A DNA stretch of 64,000 nucleotides. Origin: Hyphomicrobium_A sp964493785. Lineage in GTDB: Bacteria > Pseudomonadota > Alphaproteobacteria > Rhizobiales > Hyphomicrobiaceae. Made by a program: the position numbers and the translations under genes. Within the stretch, counting starts at the first letter, position 1, and each line of letters opens with the position of its first letter. A model generated the notes under the pieces. That model was given only the letters and a program-made list of their open reading frames with translations. It made no database searches and was not told where the DNA came from. The DNA lies in the NCBI GenBank assembly GCA_964493785.1, contig CAZBPM010000016.1, positions 42,362 to 106,361 on the forward strand, written 5' to 3'. Of this stretch, positions 8,752 through 17,614 are shown piece by piece.

Positions 8752-9235
8752 GGTCGGGAAGCGGTCAGCGGCGCGGAGCGGCTTTGGCCAGAAAGCCCGC
8801 GCAGTGGCTTTGGGGAGTTAGCGACGAGCTACTGCCGCGCGAGCTTTCCAGGCGATCACCTGCCGCGCGGCGGACCCGTGCTGCAGAGCGCGCAAAAGAA
8901 ACGGACGGCGGAGAAGCGGGGACCTCCACCGTCCGCTCCAGCGGCGTCACCGTTAGGCGACGCCGCCAGATTGCTTGGCCGCCAGCACGGCGAACACGCG
9001 CCGTCTCTGGGCCTGGGTCCGGTGCGGGGTCACTCGCAAAGCGAACGAGGCGCCGGGCCATCAAATTTTTCGGCTGGGCAGTCGGTGCAAAGTCCCCCTC
9101 GGCACCCCTTGCCTTCACCACTTAAATCCACTCCCATATCGTGGAACGAGCGTGGTTTGTTCGGGGCAAAACTAAGATTTCAAACCTGACAACAAGTTTG
9201 ATCTCGACTTAATTCCGACGTCGGAGAATGGGCCG
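8752..9235. other. Intergenic stretch, no gene seen
   Basis: About 480 bases between the small secreted protein and the NUDIX gene. Open frames here are Arg/Ala/Pro-rich without ribosome-binding sites or family resemblance. The last 100 bases are more AT-rich and could hold the promoter of the NUDIX gene. Confidence 0.5.
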
Positions 9236-9964
9236 GTGCAACTCTCGCAGCTCCACGATGCACCGCGCCGCATCAGTGAATGCACCCTCGAAATCGTTGA
9301 CTGGAACTGGCCGTTGGCGGCTCGTCACGCCAATGAGATCGCCCGCAACTGGCAGCGCGTCAGCACGGCCAATCCGCGTTTCTTCAATGGCGCGGTTTAT
9401 CTTTTCCGCGACTACGTCATCGACGGCACGCGGCTCACCGGCACGCTGTTCAGAACTGACTTCCAGACCATGCTCTATTGGCGATCGCTCCCATTCGGCG
9501 CCAGCGACGACGCACGCGAGGTGTTCGGCGTGAGCCTCATCCGGTCCGCCGACGGGCACCTGCTTTTCGGCCGTCAAGGTCCCGGACAACTGAATTCCGG
9601 CTTCATCTATCCGCCGAGCGGCGTCATCGACGATCATGACGCCTCTGGCTCGACCATCGATATCGACGCAAACATCACGCGAGAGCTTCATGAGGAAACG
9701 GGTATTCCCCTCGGCGAGCTCTTCCGCGAGCCAGGCTACCTCGTGGTGACGACAGCAACGCAGATTGCCATTGGCGTCGAGTGGCGCAGCCCCCTTCCTG
9801 CCAATGAGCTGCGCGAGAAGATCATGTCATTCCTGGGCAGCGAGGCGCATTCCGAGCTCGATGATATCGTCATCGTCCGCGGCCCTGGGGACATCGACCA
9901 CGCACGCATGCCGCCCCACGCGCGCGCGTTCGCGCAGCATCTGATCGGTGCGGGCGGGCGTTGA
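9236..9964 (+). CDS. NUDIX hydrolase
   Basis: A 242-residue protein with a NUDIX fold in its C-terminal two thirds. The Nudix box runs from the Gly in PPSGVIDDHD through NITRELHEETGIPLGE (about residues 125-160), with the catalytic REx2EE arrangement present. The family cleaves nucleoside diphosphates linked to another group; the substrate here is unknown. The N-terminal ~85 residues (with WRSLPFGAS) precede the box as in NADH-diphosphatase-like or uncharacterised bacterial members. The start is a GTG behind GGAGAA. It is 81 bases upstream of the PhzF-family gene. Confidence 0.82.
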   Translation: MQLSQLHDAPRRISECTLEIVDWNWPLAARHANEIARNWQRVSTANPRFFNGAVYLFRDYVIDGTRLTGTLFRTDFQTMLYWRSLPFGASDDAREVFGVSLIRSADGHLLFGRQGPGQLNSGFIYPPSGVIDDHDASGSTIDIDANITRELHEETGIPLGELFREPGYLVVTTATQIAIGVEWRSPLPANELREKIMSFLGSEAHSELDDIVIVRGPGDIDHARMPPHARAFAQHLIGAGGR

Positions 9965-10045
9965 TCGACCGCATAAACACTGCCGCGCTTGACCCGCGAC
10001 GCGAATTAGGCAGAGTGCGCCGGCTCTCAGAACCGGGATCTTCGC

Positions 10046-10957
10046 ATGGCGCTGCCGCTGTACACGCTTGACGTCTTCACTGATAAGCGCTTCAGCGGTA
10101 ACCCGCTCGCAATCGTCACCGAGGCCGACGGACTGACTGACAAACAGATGCAGGCAGTCGCCAGAGAGCTGAACCTGTCGGAGACGGTATTCGTTCTGAA
10201 GTCGCAAAACCCGGCCCATTCGGCCCGCGTACGCATCTTCACACCGGCCCGCGAGCTTCCCTTCGCTGGACATCCGACCATCGGCACCGCGATCCTGCTG
10301 GCGCAACTGCGCACGCCGCTCGTCAACGGCGAGCGCGACGCGATCATCGCCGTCGAGCAAGCGATCGGCACCGTGCGCGTGGGCGTGCGCTTGCGTGACG
10401 GCCAGGGGGCTTTCGCGGAGTTCGACGCTCCCAAGCTGCCTGAAAAAGTGGCGATCCCGCCGGCGCGCGATCGCATCGCCGACGCCATCGGCCTGCTACC
10501 GCGCGAGATCGGCTTCGAGAACCACACGCCGCAGTGCCTCTCAGCCGGGAACACCTTCGCGTTCGTTCCGGTTGCGGGATTGGAGGCAATCGCCAAGGCA
10601 CGCGTCGAGCAGGCACACTGGGACGGTGTGTTTCCCGCCAGCACGTTCGCCGGCGTTTATCTCTACACCCGCGAATGCATCCACGCCGGGGCGTCCTTCC
10701 ATGCCCGCATGTTCGCGCCGCAGCTGGGCGTCCCTGAGGACCCGGCGACGGGCTCGGCGGCCGTTTGCTTTGCCGGCGTCGTGCACGACTTCGACGGGCT
10801 TCCCGACGGCGCGCATCGGCGGGTGATCGAGCAGGGCACCGAGATGGGCCGGCCGAGCGCAATCAATCTCACGCTCGTTGTCGAGAATGGCCGCCTGGAA
10901 ACCGTGCGCATCGGCGGCTCCGCAGTCCGCGTCATCGAGGGCACGATTTCCGTCTGA
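10046..10957 (+). CDS. PhzF-family isomerase
   Basis: A 303-residue member of the PhzF/diaminopimelate-epimerase fold. It shows YTLDVFTDKRFSGNPLAIV at the N-terminus and the catalytic Glu in LNLSETVFVL (about residue 47). It also has FAGHPTIGTA and DPATGSAAVCFAG, the two glycine-rich loops of the duplicated fold. PhzF itself isomerises a phenazine precursor, but no other phenazine genes are present, so this is one of the many family members of unknown substrate. The 42-bp repeat follows 12 bases after the stop. Confidence 0.9.
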   Translation: MALPLYTLDVFTDKRFSGNPLAIVTEADGLTDKQMQAVARELNLSETVFVLKSQNPAHSARVRIFTPARELPFAGHPTIGTAILLAQLRTPLVNGERDAIIAVEQAIGTVRVGVRLRDGQGAFAEFDAPKLPEKVAIPPARDRIADAIGLLPREIGFENHTPQCLSAGNTFAFVPVAGLEAIAKARVEQAHWDGVFPASTFAGVYLYTRECIHAGASFHARMFAPQLGVPEDPATGSAAVCFAGVVHDFDGLPDGAHRRVIEQGTEMGRPSAINLTLVVENGRLETVRIGGSAVRVIEGTISV

Positions 10958-10968
10958 GGCGCGCTGGG

Positions 10969-11010
10969 GTGCGCCCTGACGCCGGTCAGCCGCTGGAGCG
11001 CCGGAATCCG
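10969..11010. repeat. 42-bp direct repeat, copy 1
   Basis: Begins GTGCGCCCTGACGCCGG and ends CGCCGGAATCCG. It matches copy 2 (11899-11940) at 41 of 42 positions, differing only at 11006 (A here, T there). Flanking sequence is not conserved. It lies between the PhzF-family and dioxygenase genes. Confidence 0.9.
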
Positions 11011-11057
11011 GGTGTCGTGCCCGTTATGGCGTCCAGAAGCGGTGTGATCGCGGGGAA

Positions 11058-11909
11058 ATGCAACACGTGACCAACGACAACGACAACCATGACCTAGGCC
11101 TCCGCCACGATCTTGAGCTTATCGGCCGCCGCCGCGCACTGGCTCTATTAGGCTCGGTCGGACTGGCAGCGGGCCTCGGCGCTTGCGGGGACATGCCCTT
11201 CGACCGCGCCGAAGCCGAAGTCATTGGCAGCGCCCCCGACGGCGGCCAGTGCGTCGCCCACCCACGCGAGACCGCAGGCCCTTATCCCGCTGACGGATCG
11301 AATAGCGCCCACGGCACCCTCGCCAACGTTCTCGATAAGAGCGGCATCGTCCGTGCCGACATGCGCCCGAGTCTCGATCCCAAGGCCGCGGTCGCCGAGG
11401 GTGCACCCCTTGAGCTAACCGTCGAACTGGTCGACGTAGGCAGGGGATGCAGCCCGCTGCCAGGTTACGCGATCTACCTCTGGCACTGCGATGCCGCCGG
11501 TCGCTATTCCATCTACGATCTGCCGACGGCGAGCTACCTGCGCGCGGTAGGCGTAGCCGATGCAGCTGGCCGGACCACATTTTCGACGATCTTCCCCGGC
11601 TGCTACGGCGGCCGCTTCCCCCACATGCACTTCGAGATCTATCCGAGCCTCGACAGGTTGACTGACTATCGGCACCGCATACTCACCTCGCAGTTGGCCA
11701 TGCCCGAGGCACTGTGCGGCCCGCTCTACCAAGCGCTACCCGTCTATAGGGAGAGTATCGAGAATTACGCCCATTCTCCGCTGAGCAGCGACGGCATCTT
11801 CGCCAATGATACGCCCCGTCAGCTTGCCGCTCAGATGCCCAAGATTTCCGGAGACCCGGCGAGCGGATACCGCGGCCGCGTCGTAATCGGCCTCAACAGT
11901 GCGCCCTGA
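11058..11909 (+). CDS. Secreted intradiol ring-cleavage dioxygenase (protocatechuate 3,4-dioxygenase-like)
   Basis: 283 residues. The N-terminus has an RRRALALLGSVGLAAGLGACG segment: twin Arg, hydrophobic stretch and a lipobox-like LGAC, so it is probably exported by Tat and perhaps lipid-anchored. The catalytic domain shows RETAGPYPADGSN, then PLPGYAIYLWHCDAAGRYSIYD (Tyr ligand) and CYGGRFPHMHFEIY (His ligands), matching the non-haem Fe(III) 2-Tyr/2-His site of intradiol dioxygenases. Such enzymes cleave catechol-type rings between the hydroxyls. An exported form is unusual compared with cytoplasmic PcaGH; exported members of unknown substrate are known. The last codons lie inside copy 2 of the 42-bp repeat. 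GTG at 11067 is an alternative start. Confidence 0.82.
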   Translation: MQHVTNDNDNHDLGLRHDLELIGRRRALALLGSVGLAAGLGACGDMPFDRAEAEVIGSAPDGGQCVAHPRETAGPYPADGSNSAHGTLANVLDKSGIVRADMRPSLDPKAAVAEGAPLELTVELVDVGRGCSPLPGYAIYLWHCDAAGRYSIYDLPTASYLRAVGVADAAGRTTFSTIFPGCYGGRFPHMHFEIYPSLDRLTDYRHRILTSQLAMPEALCGPLYQALPVYRESIENYAHSPLSSDGIFANDTPRQLAAQMPKISGDPASGYRGRVVIGLNSAP

Positions 11910-11940
11910 CGCCGGTCAGCCGCTGGAGCGCCGGATTCCG
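11899..11940. repeat. 42-bp direct repeat, copy 2
   Basis: Same orientation as copy 1 at 10969-11010 and identical but for one base at 11936. It contains the last three codons and the stop of the dioxygenase gene. Confidence 0.9.
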
Positions 11941-12052
11941 CGTTCCCGACCCGGCAATCAGTCTCGCCTTAAGCATGTCTCCTGAGCGGCCGGGCGGCGG
12001 CTACGGCGCCGGGACTAGCGCTGGAGCCGCTCCTGTATTAGAAGCTTGCGTT

Positions 12053-12166
12053 ATGCATCGGCCGATCACCATCGACGGCAGCTTTGGTCCCCGCGCTGGA
12101 TTTCCGCGCGGCTTGGCCCGTGCGCGCTCTTTTCTGCTCTTGAACCTGCTCCTTACCAGCCCCTGA
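12053..12166 (+). CDS. Leucine-rich leader peptide of leuA
   Basis: A 37-residue frame upstream of leuA whose C-terminus reads FLLLNLLLTSP. Six of seven consecutive codons (CTG CTC TTG AAC CTG CTC CTT) specify leucine, just before the stop. This is the arrangement of attenuator leader peptides: ribosomes stall there when charged Leu-tRNA is scarce. The ATG at 12053 is a likely start, but the frame is open further upstream to 11975. The stop codon lies inside a segment (12160-12168) that can pair with 12198-12206, coupling translation of the leader to RNA folding. Confidence 0.8.
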   Translation: MHRPITIDGSFGPRAGFPRGLARARSFLLLNLLLTSP

Positions 12167-12270
12167 GCTTTGGCAGTTCTGGTCAACCGGGACGGATGCT
12201 TAGGGGGTCGACGAATACAGAGCTGAAGGTTCAACGCCGCTCCTGATGAGCAGGCCCTGAGCGAAAGAAG
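12160..12270 (+). promoter_or_regulatory. leuA attenuator: mutually exclusive RNA pairings
   Basis: GCTTAGGGG at 12198-12206 can pair with CCCCTGAGC at 12160-12168 (nine pairs, one G-U). The same segment can instead pair with CCCTGAGC at 12255-12262 (eight pairs, one G-U). The first partner contains the leader-peptide stop, so a ribosome there would block it. The second partner touches the purine-rich ribosome-binding region (12263-12270) of leuA. The layout suggests control of leuA initiation by leucine supply. No T-run was seen, so sequestration of the start looks likelier than Rho-independent termination. Confidence 0.6.
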
Positions 12271-12276
12271 AATCCG

Positions 12277-13845
12277 ATGACTACCGATCCGAAAACACCC
12301 GAAGCCTCAGAGCGCGTCGTCATTTTCGACACGACGCTGCGCGATGGAGAGCAGTGCCCGGGCGCCACCATGACCTATGAGGAAAAGCTCGAGGTCGCCG
12401 AATGCCTGGACCAGATGGGTGTCGACATCATCGAGGCTGGCTTCCCCATTGCCTCTGACGGTGACTTCGAGGCCGTCTCCGCCATTGCCAAGCAGGTCAA
12501 AAACGCCACCGTTGCCGGCCTCGCCCGCGCCATCAACGCCGACATCGACCGGGCCGGCGAAGCTGTGAAGCACGCACAGCGCGGCCGCATCCACACCTTC
12601 GTTTCCACCTCGCCCATCCACCTCGCGCATCAGATGCGCAAGACCGAGGCGGAGGTGCTGGAGATCATCACCGCGACGGTCGCCCGCGCCCGCAACCTGG
12701 TAGAGGACGTCGAGTGGAGTGCGATGGACGCCACGCGCACCGGCATCGACTATCTGTGCCAGTGCGTTGATGCCGCCATCAAGGCCGGCGCCACCACCAT
12801 CAACCTCCCCGACACAGTCGGCTACGCGACGCCCGACGAATACGCCGACATGTTCCGTCAGGTGCGCGAGCGCGTACCGAACTCCGACAAGGTCATTTTC
12901 TCCACCCATTGCCATAACGACCTCGGCCTCGCCGTCGCCAACTCGCTGGCGGCGCTGGGCGCCGGTGCACGCCAGATCGAATGCACCATCAACGGCATCG
13001 GTGAGCGAGCAGGCAATGCCGCGCTCGAAGAGATCGTCATGGCCATCAAGACGCGTGCTGACCGTCTGCCATATGCCAGCGGGATCGACAGCATCATGCT
13101 GTCGCGTGCATCCCGTCTCGTCTCCGCGGTGACCAATTTCCCCGTGCAGTACAACAAGGCCATCGTCGGCCGAAACGCGTTCGCGCACGAGAGCGGCATC
13201 CATCAGGACGGCATCCTGAAGTACCAGCAGACCTACGAGATCATGACGCCGGAATCCGTCGGCGTCGGCAAGACCTCGCTCGTCATGGGCAAGCATTCCG
13301 GCCGCGCCGCCTTCCGGAGCAAGCTGAAGGAACTCGGCTACGAGCTCGGCGAGAACGCCTTCGAGGACGCCTTCAATCGCTTCAAGGCTCTCGCTGACCG
13401 CAAGAAGCACGTCTACGACGAGGACATCGAGGCGCTCGTGGACGAGGGCATCGCCCACATGCACGATCGCATGAAGGTGATCTCGTTGACGGTCATTGCC
13501 GGCAACATGGGCCCGCAGACGGCGACGCTGACGCTGGACGTCGAAGGCACGCAGCACACCGTACAGGCGACCGGCAACGGCCCCGTCGACGCGACGTTCA
13601 ACGCCATCAAGATGCTCGTGCCGCACGAGGCCAAGCTCGACCTCTATCAGGTGCACGCCGTCACCGAAGGCACCGACGCGCAGGCCGAAGTCTCGGTCAG
13701 GCTGGAGGAGGGCGGTCGTATGGTCACCGGCCGCGGCGCCGACACCGATACCATGGTGGCCTCCGCGCGCGCCTACGTTTCGGCCCTCAACAAGCTGATG
13801 GTCAAGCGCCAGAAGACCGCGCGCGTGCAGCAGCAGGCGCTCTGA
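12277..13845 (+). CDS. leuA: 2-isopropylmalate synthase
   Basis: A 522-residue enzyme condensing acetyl-CoA with 2-oxoisovalerate, the first committed step of leucine synthesis. The N-terminal TIM barrel has FDTTLRDGEQCPGATMT (about residues 11-27) and HCHNDLGLAVANS (about residues 210-222), which carry the catalytic Arg and metal-binding His residues. The C-terminal ~120 residues form the regulatory domain for leucine feedback (GNMGPQTATLTLDVEGTQ onward). The length matches long-form LeuA. It stands alone behind a leader-peptide attenuator and is followed by a perfect 10-bp hairpin. Confidence 0.97.
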   Translation: MTTDPKTPEASERVVIFDTTLRDGEQCPGATMTYEEKLEVAECLDQMGVDIIEAGFPIASDGDFEAVSAIAKQVKNATVAGLARAINADIDRAGEAVKHAQRGRIHTFVSTSPIHLAHQMRKTEAEVLEIITATVARARNLVEDVEWSAMDATRTGIDYLCQCVDAAIKAGATTINLPDTVGYATPDEYADMFRQVRERVPNSDKVIFSTHCHNDLGLAVANSLAALGAGARQIECTINGIGERAGNAALEEIVMAIKTRADRLPYASGIDSIMLSRASRLVSAVTNFPVQYNKAIVGRNAFAHESGIHQDGILKYQQTYEIMTPESVGVGKTSLVMGKHSGRAAFRSKLKELGYELGENAFEDAFNRFKALADRKKHVYDEDIEALVDEGIAHMHDRMKVISLTVIAGNMGPQTATLTLDVEGTQHTVQATGNGPVDATFNAIKMLVPHEAKLDLYQVHAVTEGTDAQAEVSVRLEEGGRMVTGRGADTDTMVASARAYVSALNKLMVKRQKTARVQQQAL

Positions 13846-13861
13846 GCGCAAGCCGCGGGAG

Positions 13862-13890
13862 GCGTCGCTGCAACCTGAGGGCAGCGACGC
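13862..13890 (+). terminator. Hairpin downstream of leuA
   Basis: GCGTCGCTGC (13862-13871) pairs perfectly with GCAGCGACGC (13881-13890) across a 9-base loop, 16 bases after the leuA stop. There is no T-run, so termination strength is uncertain; it could be a 3'-end stabiliser. Confidence 0.5.
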
Positions 13891-13991
13891 ACCACGCGTC
13901 TGGCGCCTTGGCGCAGGAGCCGAAAAACGCGTAGAATCGCTCAAGCCGGATCCGGCGTGATGCTGGTCCGCAGATGGGGCGTTAGTCGACA

Positions 13992-15029
13992 ATGCTGCGC
14001 GGCGTAGGAAGCGCGTTCTCGGATGACATTGCGATCGACCTCGGCACGGCCAACACGCTTGTGCACGTCGCCGGGCGCGGCATCATCATCGACGAGCCGT
14101 CCGCAGTTGCCGTCCGCAGCCATCGCGGCACGCGCGAGATACTGGCGGTCGGACGCAAGGCCAAGGCACTGATCGGCCGCGCCCCTGAGAACGTCGAGCT
14201 GGTGCGACCGCTGCGCGATGGCGTCATCGCTGACTTCCTCGCCACCGAGGAGATGCTGCGCCAGTTCATCAAGCGCACCAAGACCATGCTCGGCTTCAGG
14301 CGTCCGCGCATCCTGATCTGCGTCCCCGCGCAGGCGACGCCCGTCGAGCGCCGCGCGGTTCACGACACCGCGGTCTCGCTCGGTGCCCGCGCGGTCTACC
14401 TGATCGCCGAGCCGGTAGCGGCCTCGCTTGGCGCCGGCCTGCCGGTCGACGAGCCCGGCGGGGCGATGGTCCTCGATATCGGCGGCGGCACGTCCGACAT
14501 CGCCGCTCTGTCAGGCGGAACCATCGTTTCAGCACGCACCCTGCGCGTTGCCGGCAATGCCATGGACGAGGCGATCACCCGCTTCATCCGCCGCCGGCAT
14601 CAGCTCCTCGTTGGCGAGGCGAACGCCGAGCGGATCAAGATCGAGGTCGGCACAGCGCTGCCTCTCCCGAATGGCCGGAGCTCGGAAGTCCACATCCGCG
14701 GACGCGATCTGCGCCAGGGTACTGCCAAGTCCACCGTGCTGCGCGCATCTGATGTCGCTGAAGCGCTTGCAGAGCCCATCGAAGCGATGGCTGAATTCGC
14801 TCAGCGTGCGCTCGAGGATCTTCCGCCGGATATCTTGAGCGACATCGCCCGGCGCGGCATTCACATGACCGGCGGCGGCGCGTTGCTCGACAAGCTCGAC
14901 GTCGCGCTGAGCCGGCGCATCGGCGTGAAATTCCATGTCCAGCAGAACCCGATGCACTGCGTCATCAAGGGTTCGGCCGATGTTCTCGCCGACCTCCGCG
15001 ACCACCAGCACCTGCTGATGCGGCCGTAG
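13992..15029 (+). CDS. MreB-like rod-shape actin homologue
   Basis: A 345-residue actin-fold ATPase of the MreB/Mbl family. It shows the phosphate-1 motif IDLGTANTLVHV (about residues 14-25), RPLRDGVIADF, ICVPAQATPVERRAV, EPVAASLGAGLPV and the phosphate-2 motif LDIGGGTSDIA. The adenosine motif MTGGGALL is near residue 294. Such proteins form membrane filaments that guide cell-wall synthesis. The gene is solitary: no mreC, mreD or penicillin-binding protein follows. It could be a paralogue of a canonical mreB elsewhere. It converges with the PilZ gene, whose stop is two bases away. Confidence 0.88.
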   Translation: MLRGVGSAFSDDIAIDLGTANTLVHVAGRGIIIDEPSAVAVRSHRGTREILAVGRKAKALIGRAPENVELVRPLRDGVIADFLATEEMLRQFIKRTKTMLGFRRPRILICVPAQATPVERRAVHDTAVSLGARAVYLIAEPVAASLGAGLPVDEPGGAMVLDIGGGTSDIAALSGGTIVSARTLRVAGNAMDEAITRFIRRRHQLLVGEANAERIKIEVGTALPLPNGRSSEVHIRGRDLRQGTAKSTVLRASDVAEALAEPIEAMAEFAQRALEDLPPDILSDIARRGIHMTGGGALLDKLDVALSRRIGVKFHVQQNPMHCVIKGSADVLADLRDHQHLLMRP

Positions 15030-15031
15030 CT

Positions 15032-15334
15032 TCAGAACTTGAGGCGCGCATAGCGCTTGTTGGCGGCATCGTTGATGCTCGACGGTGGCCCCACGAACTG
15101 CAAGCCGAGGGAATTCGATTGCCGCCAGGCGACGGTCGCCGGATAGAGGAGACCGGACGATTTCTCATAAAGCTGGAACGTGTCCGGCAGGCCGACCGTG
15201 CTGGCGATCAGTATCCGCGCCCCGGCCGAGGAAATGTCTCGGATGGTGCAGTCAAAGACGCGCAGACCGTCCGCATAGACGATCTTGCCCTCTTTGAGGA
15301 CACGGCGACGGGGCACCTTTCGCTTTTCGTCCAT
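15032..15334 (-). CDS. PilZ-domain protein (probable c-di-GMP receptor)
   Basis: A 100-residue single-domain protein. It carries the two c-di-GMP-binding motifs of PilZ domains: RRRVLKEG (R-x3-R type, about residues 8-15) and DISSAGARI (D-x-S-x2-G type, about residues 32-40). The longer open frame starts at 15436, but the ATG at 15334 follows an AGGTGG ribosome-binding site and gives a normal PilZ N-terminus. It is probably a small adaptor controlling motility, attachment or polysaccharide synthesis. No diguanylate cyclase gene is near. Confidence 0.82.
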   Translation of the reverse strand: MDEKRKVPRRRVLKEGKIVYADGLRVFDCTIRDISSAGARILIASTVGLPDTFQLYEKSSGLLYPATVAWRQSNSLGLQFVGPPSSINDAANKRYARLKF

Positions 15335-15683
15335 GGGCACCACCTGGAGAAGCGGCAGCGCGGATATGGGTCGCAACGGCCCTGCGGGCACTAACGTCGC
15401 ATGGCAAGGCTTGCGGCCGACTCGGTGCACGCCCACGGAGTATGCAGCAGGGCCGGGAGGTGGCGCTACACGTCGGGCAGCTTTTTTGCAGCCCGCAGCG
15501 GCAATTGGGGCTCATCGCGGCACCTGCGCGCGGTCCTCGAAATTAGGGACGCAAGGCTGCTGGACATGCCGCCCCCGTGGTGCTACACGCACCTCCATCG
15601 AGGGCTCGCGTGTCGGGCCCTTTTGACGTCTTGGCCGCGCAGGCAACTGCGACATAAGTCGGGACTCGCCGTTTCGGCGGCAT
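15335..15683. other. Intergenic stretch upstream of tRNA-Lys
   Basis: About 350 bases between the PilZ start and tRNA-Lys. It should contain promoters for both. No clear motif or gene was seen. Confidence 0.45.
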
Positions 15684-15759
<76 letters not shown>

Positions 15760-16354
15760 AAATTCTTCAATCCAATCAGTCGCTTCTGGTTTCCCCCGCT
15801 AGAACGCGAGGGGAACGCGGCGCAGTCTCAAAAGTCGCACGTCCAACTATGCGCACGGATTATCTGCCGCTCCGCACCACGCTTGTCTGGCAGCAGTCGA
15901 GCTTGTCGACACGTTGCTCGAGCGACTTCACCCGGCCGATGTCGGGATCGTCTAGCCTCGTTAGCGGGCGATGGAGAACCTGCACAGCCGGTGCCGAGCC
16001 GGTCAGCCATCAACCGACCGTTGCTACGGCTGCGAGCCCGAGGCGACGCCAGCGATCGCCGACCAGGTCAGCGCCTGCGGCCGCTTCTGCCGGCGTTGGC
16101 CTTCGAAATATCGAGTTCGATCCGCTCGACCCGCGCACCTTGCCGCGCCTGTCCGGTGTCGACCTTACCGACGCGCTCTTCGTCATGGTGATGGGTATCG
16201 TCGTGGAGCAAGGCGCGCCGGGTCCGTCATCCTTGTAGGCATCTTCCTAACTTGCTAACTCATGCACACCTGCGACTCAGATCGTGTGTTTTCGCCCTCG
16301 AGGACTCCTCGCGGACCGCATGCGGCATCTCCAAATCCTGATAGGAAACTATTT
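15760..16354. other. Intergenic stretch between tRNA-Lys and the Hsp70-like gene
   Basis: About 590 bases with no convincing gene. Frames running through it have no ribosome-binding site or family resemblance; one merely continues through the tRNA. No second copy of the tRNA 3' end was noticed, so there is no sign of an integrated element. Confidence 0.5.
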
Positions 16355-17614
16355 TTGACAATTGCCTCCGGTGCGTGCGGCCTTGACTTCGGTACATCCA
16401 ACAGCGCCATCGGCCATGCTGCGGAGGCTCATCCCTCTCTGATCCCCCTGCAGGAGGGCCGCGTTTCAATTCCCACCGCAGTATTCTTTAGCTTCGAGGA
16501 CGCAAGCGTCACCTTCGGCCGCGATGCCATCTCCCGCTACTTGGAGCGCGAGAACGGGCGCCTGATGCGCTCGCTGAAATCGGTACTCGGATCCCCGCTC
16601 GTCCACGAGCAAACGCAGGTTGGAGCAAAGCGCCTCCGGTTCGATGAGATCATCTCGCTTTTCCTCAGTTACGTGCGCAATGCCGCCGACGAGCCGTCGT
16701 CCGTCGTCATGGGCCGGCCGGTGTTTTTCGTGGACGAGAACCCGGAGGCCGACAAGAGCGCAGAGGATCAACTCCGGCAGGCGGCACGACTCGCAGGCTT
16801 CAAGCACGTCGAATTCCAGTTCGAGCCCATCGCCGCTGCGCTCGACTACGAACGCCAAGTGGACGCCGAAGAGCTCGCGCTGGTCGTCGACATCGGCGGC
16901 GGCACTTCGGACTTCTCCATCGTGCGCGTCTCTCCGCATCGGCGCGGCAAGCCGGACCGCAAGTCCGACATTCTCGCCTATTCGGGCGTGCACGTTGGCG
17001 GCACCGATTTCGACCGTCGCCTCGAACTCGACGCCGTGCTTCCCGGTCTTGGGCTTGGTGCCAAGCTTCGTCACAAGAACATGGAAACACCCTCGTGGTG
17101 GTACCAGGACCTTGCAACCTGGCAGCGCATCAACTTCCTCTATGACCCTAAGGTATTCACCGACATTCGCCAGGTGCGCCGCGATATGGTCGAGCCCGAA
17201 AAGCTCGACCGGCTACTCGAGGTTCTGGAGAACAGGAGGGGTCACGCGCTGTTGACCGCCGTCGAGGACGTCAAGATCCAGCTCTCCTCCGCAAAGGTCG
17301 TGGCGATGGATTTGCAGAAGCTCGCTGGCATCGAGCCGCTCGACATCACGAGGAAGCAGTTCGAGCGCGCAATTGCCGACCAGATCGGCAAAATTCTTGT
17401 GACGATCAGAAGCACGCTAAGCCTGAGCAACGTGGCCGCCGATGCCATCGGCTCAGTGTTTCTCACCGGCGGCTCGTCGCGGATACCGCTGCTGCTTGCG
17501 ACTTTGCGCGAGGCGTTCCCCAATGCCCGCATCGTCGAAGGCGATGCGTTCGGCTCGGTAGCCACGGGGCTCGCACTTGAAGCCCACAGCCGCTTCGGTC
17601 CTGTGCGCGTTTGA
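16355..17614 (+). CDS. Hsp70-family chaperone-like protein (YegD-like)
   Basis: About 419 residues with an actin-like ATPase fold. The phosphate-1 motif GLDFGTSNSAIG opens the protein and the phosphate-2 motif VVDIGGGTSDFSIVRV lies near residues 178-193. FLTGGSSRIPLL near the C-terminus is the adenosine motif. The substrate-binding domain of DnaK is missing, as in YegD. The frame is open from ATG 16262, but TTG 16355 is preceded by AGGAA at 7-base spacing and places GLDFGTSN just after the start, as in YegD. The role is unclear; homologues are putative chaperones. Confidence 0.82.
   Translation: MTIASGACGLDFGTSNSAIGHAAEAHPSLIPLQEGRVSIPTAVFFSFEDASVTFGRDAISRYLERENGRLMRSLKSVLGSPLVHEQTQVGAKRLRFDEIISLFLSYVRNAADEPSSVVMGRPVFFVDENPEADKSAEDQLRQAARLAGFKHVEFQFEPIAAALDYERQVDAEELALVVDIGGGTSDFSIVRVSPHRRGKPDRKSDILAYSGVHVGGTDFDRRLELDAVLPGLGLGAKLRHKNMETPSWWYQDLATWQRINFLYDPKVFTDIRQVRRDMVEPEKLDRLLEVLENRRGHALLTAVEDVKIQLSSAKVVAMDLQKLAGIEPLDITRKQFERAIADQIGKILVTIRSTLSLSNVAADAIGSVFLTGGSSRIPLLLATLREAFPNARIVEGDAFGSVATGLALEAHSRFGPVRV

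Noticed and set aside
10046..10957. Phenazine biosynthesis cluster
   Set aside because: Only a PhzF-family gene is present; the other phenazine genes are absent and the family has many unrelated members.
12307..13992. Long 561-codon open frame opposite leuA
   Set aside because: It is a shadow of the GC-rich leuA codons on the other strand; leuA motifs are unmistakable.
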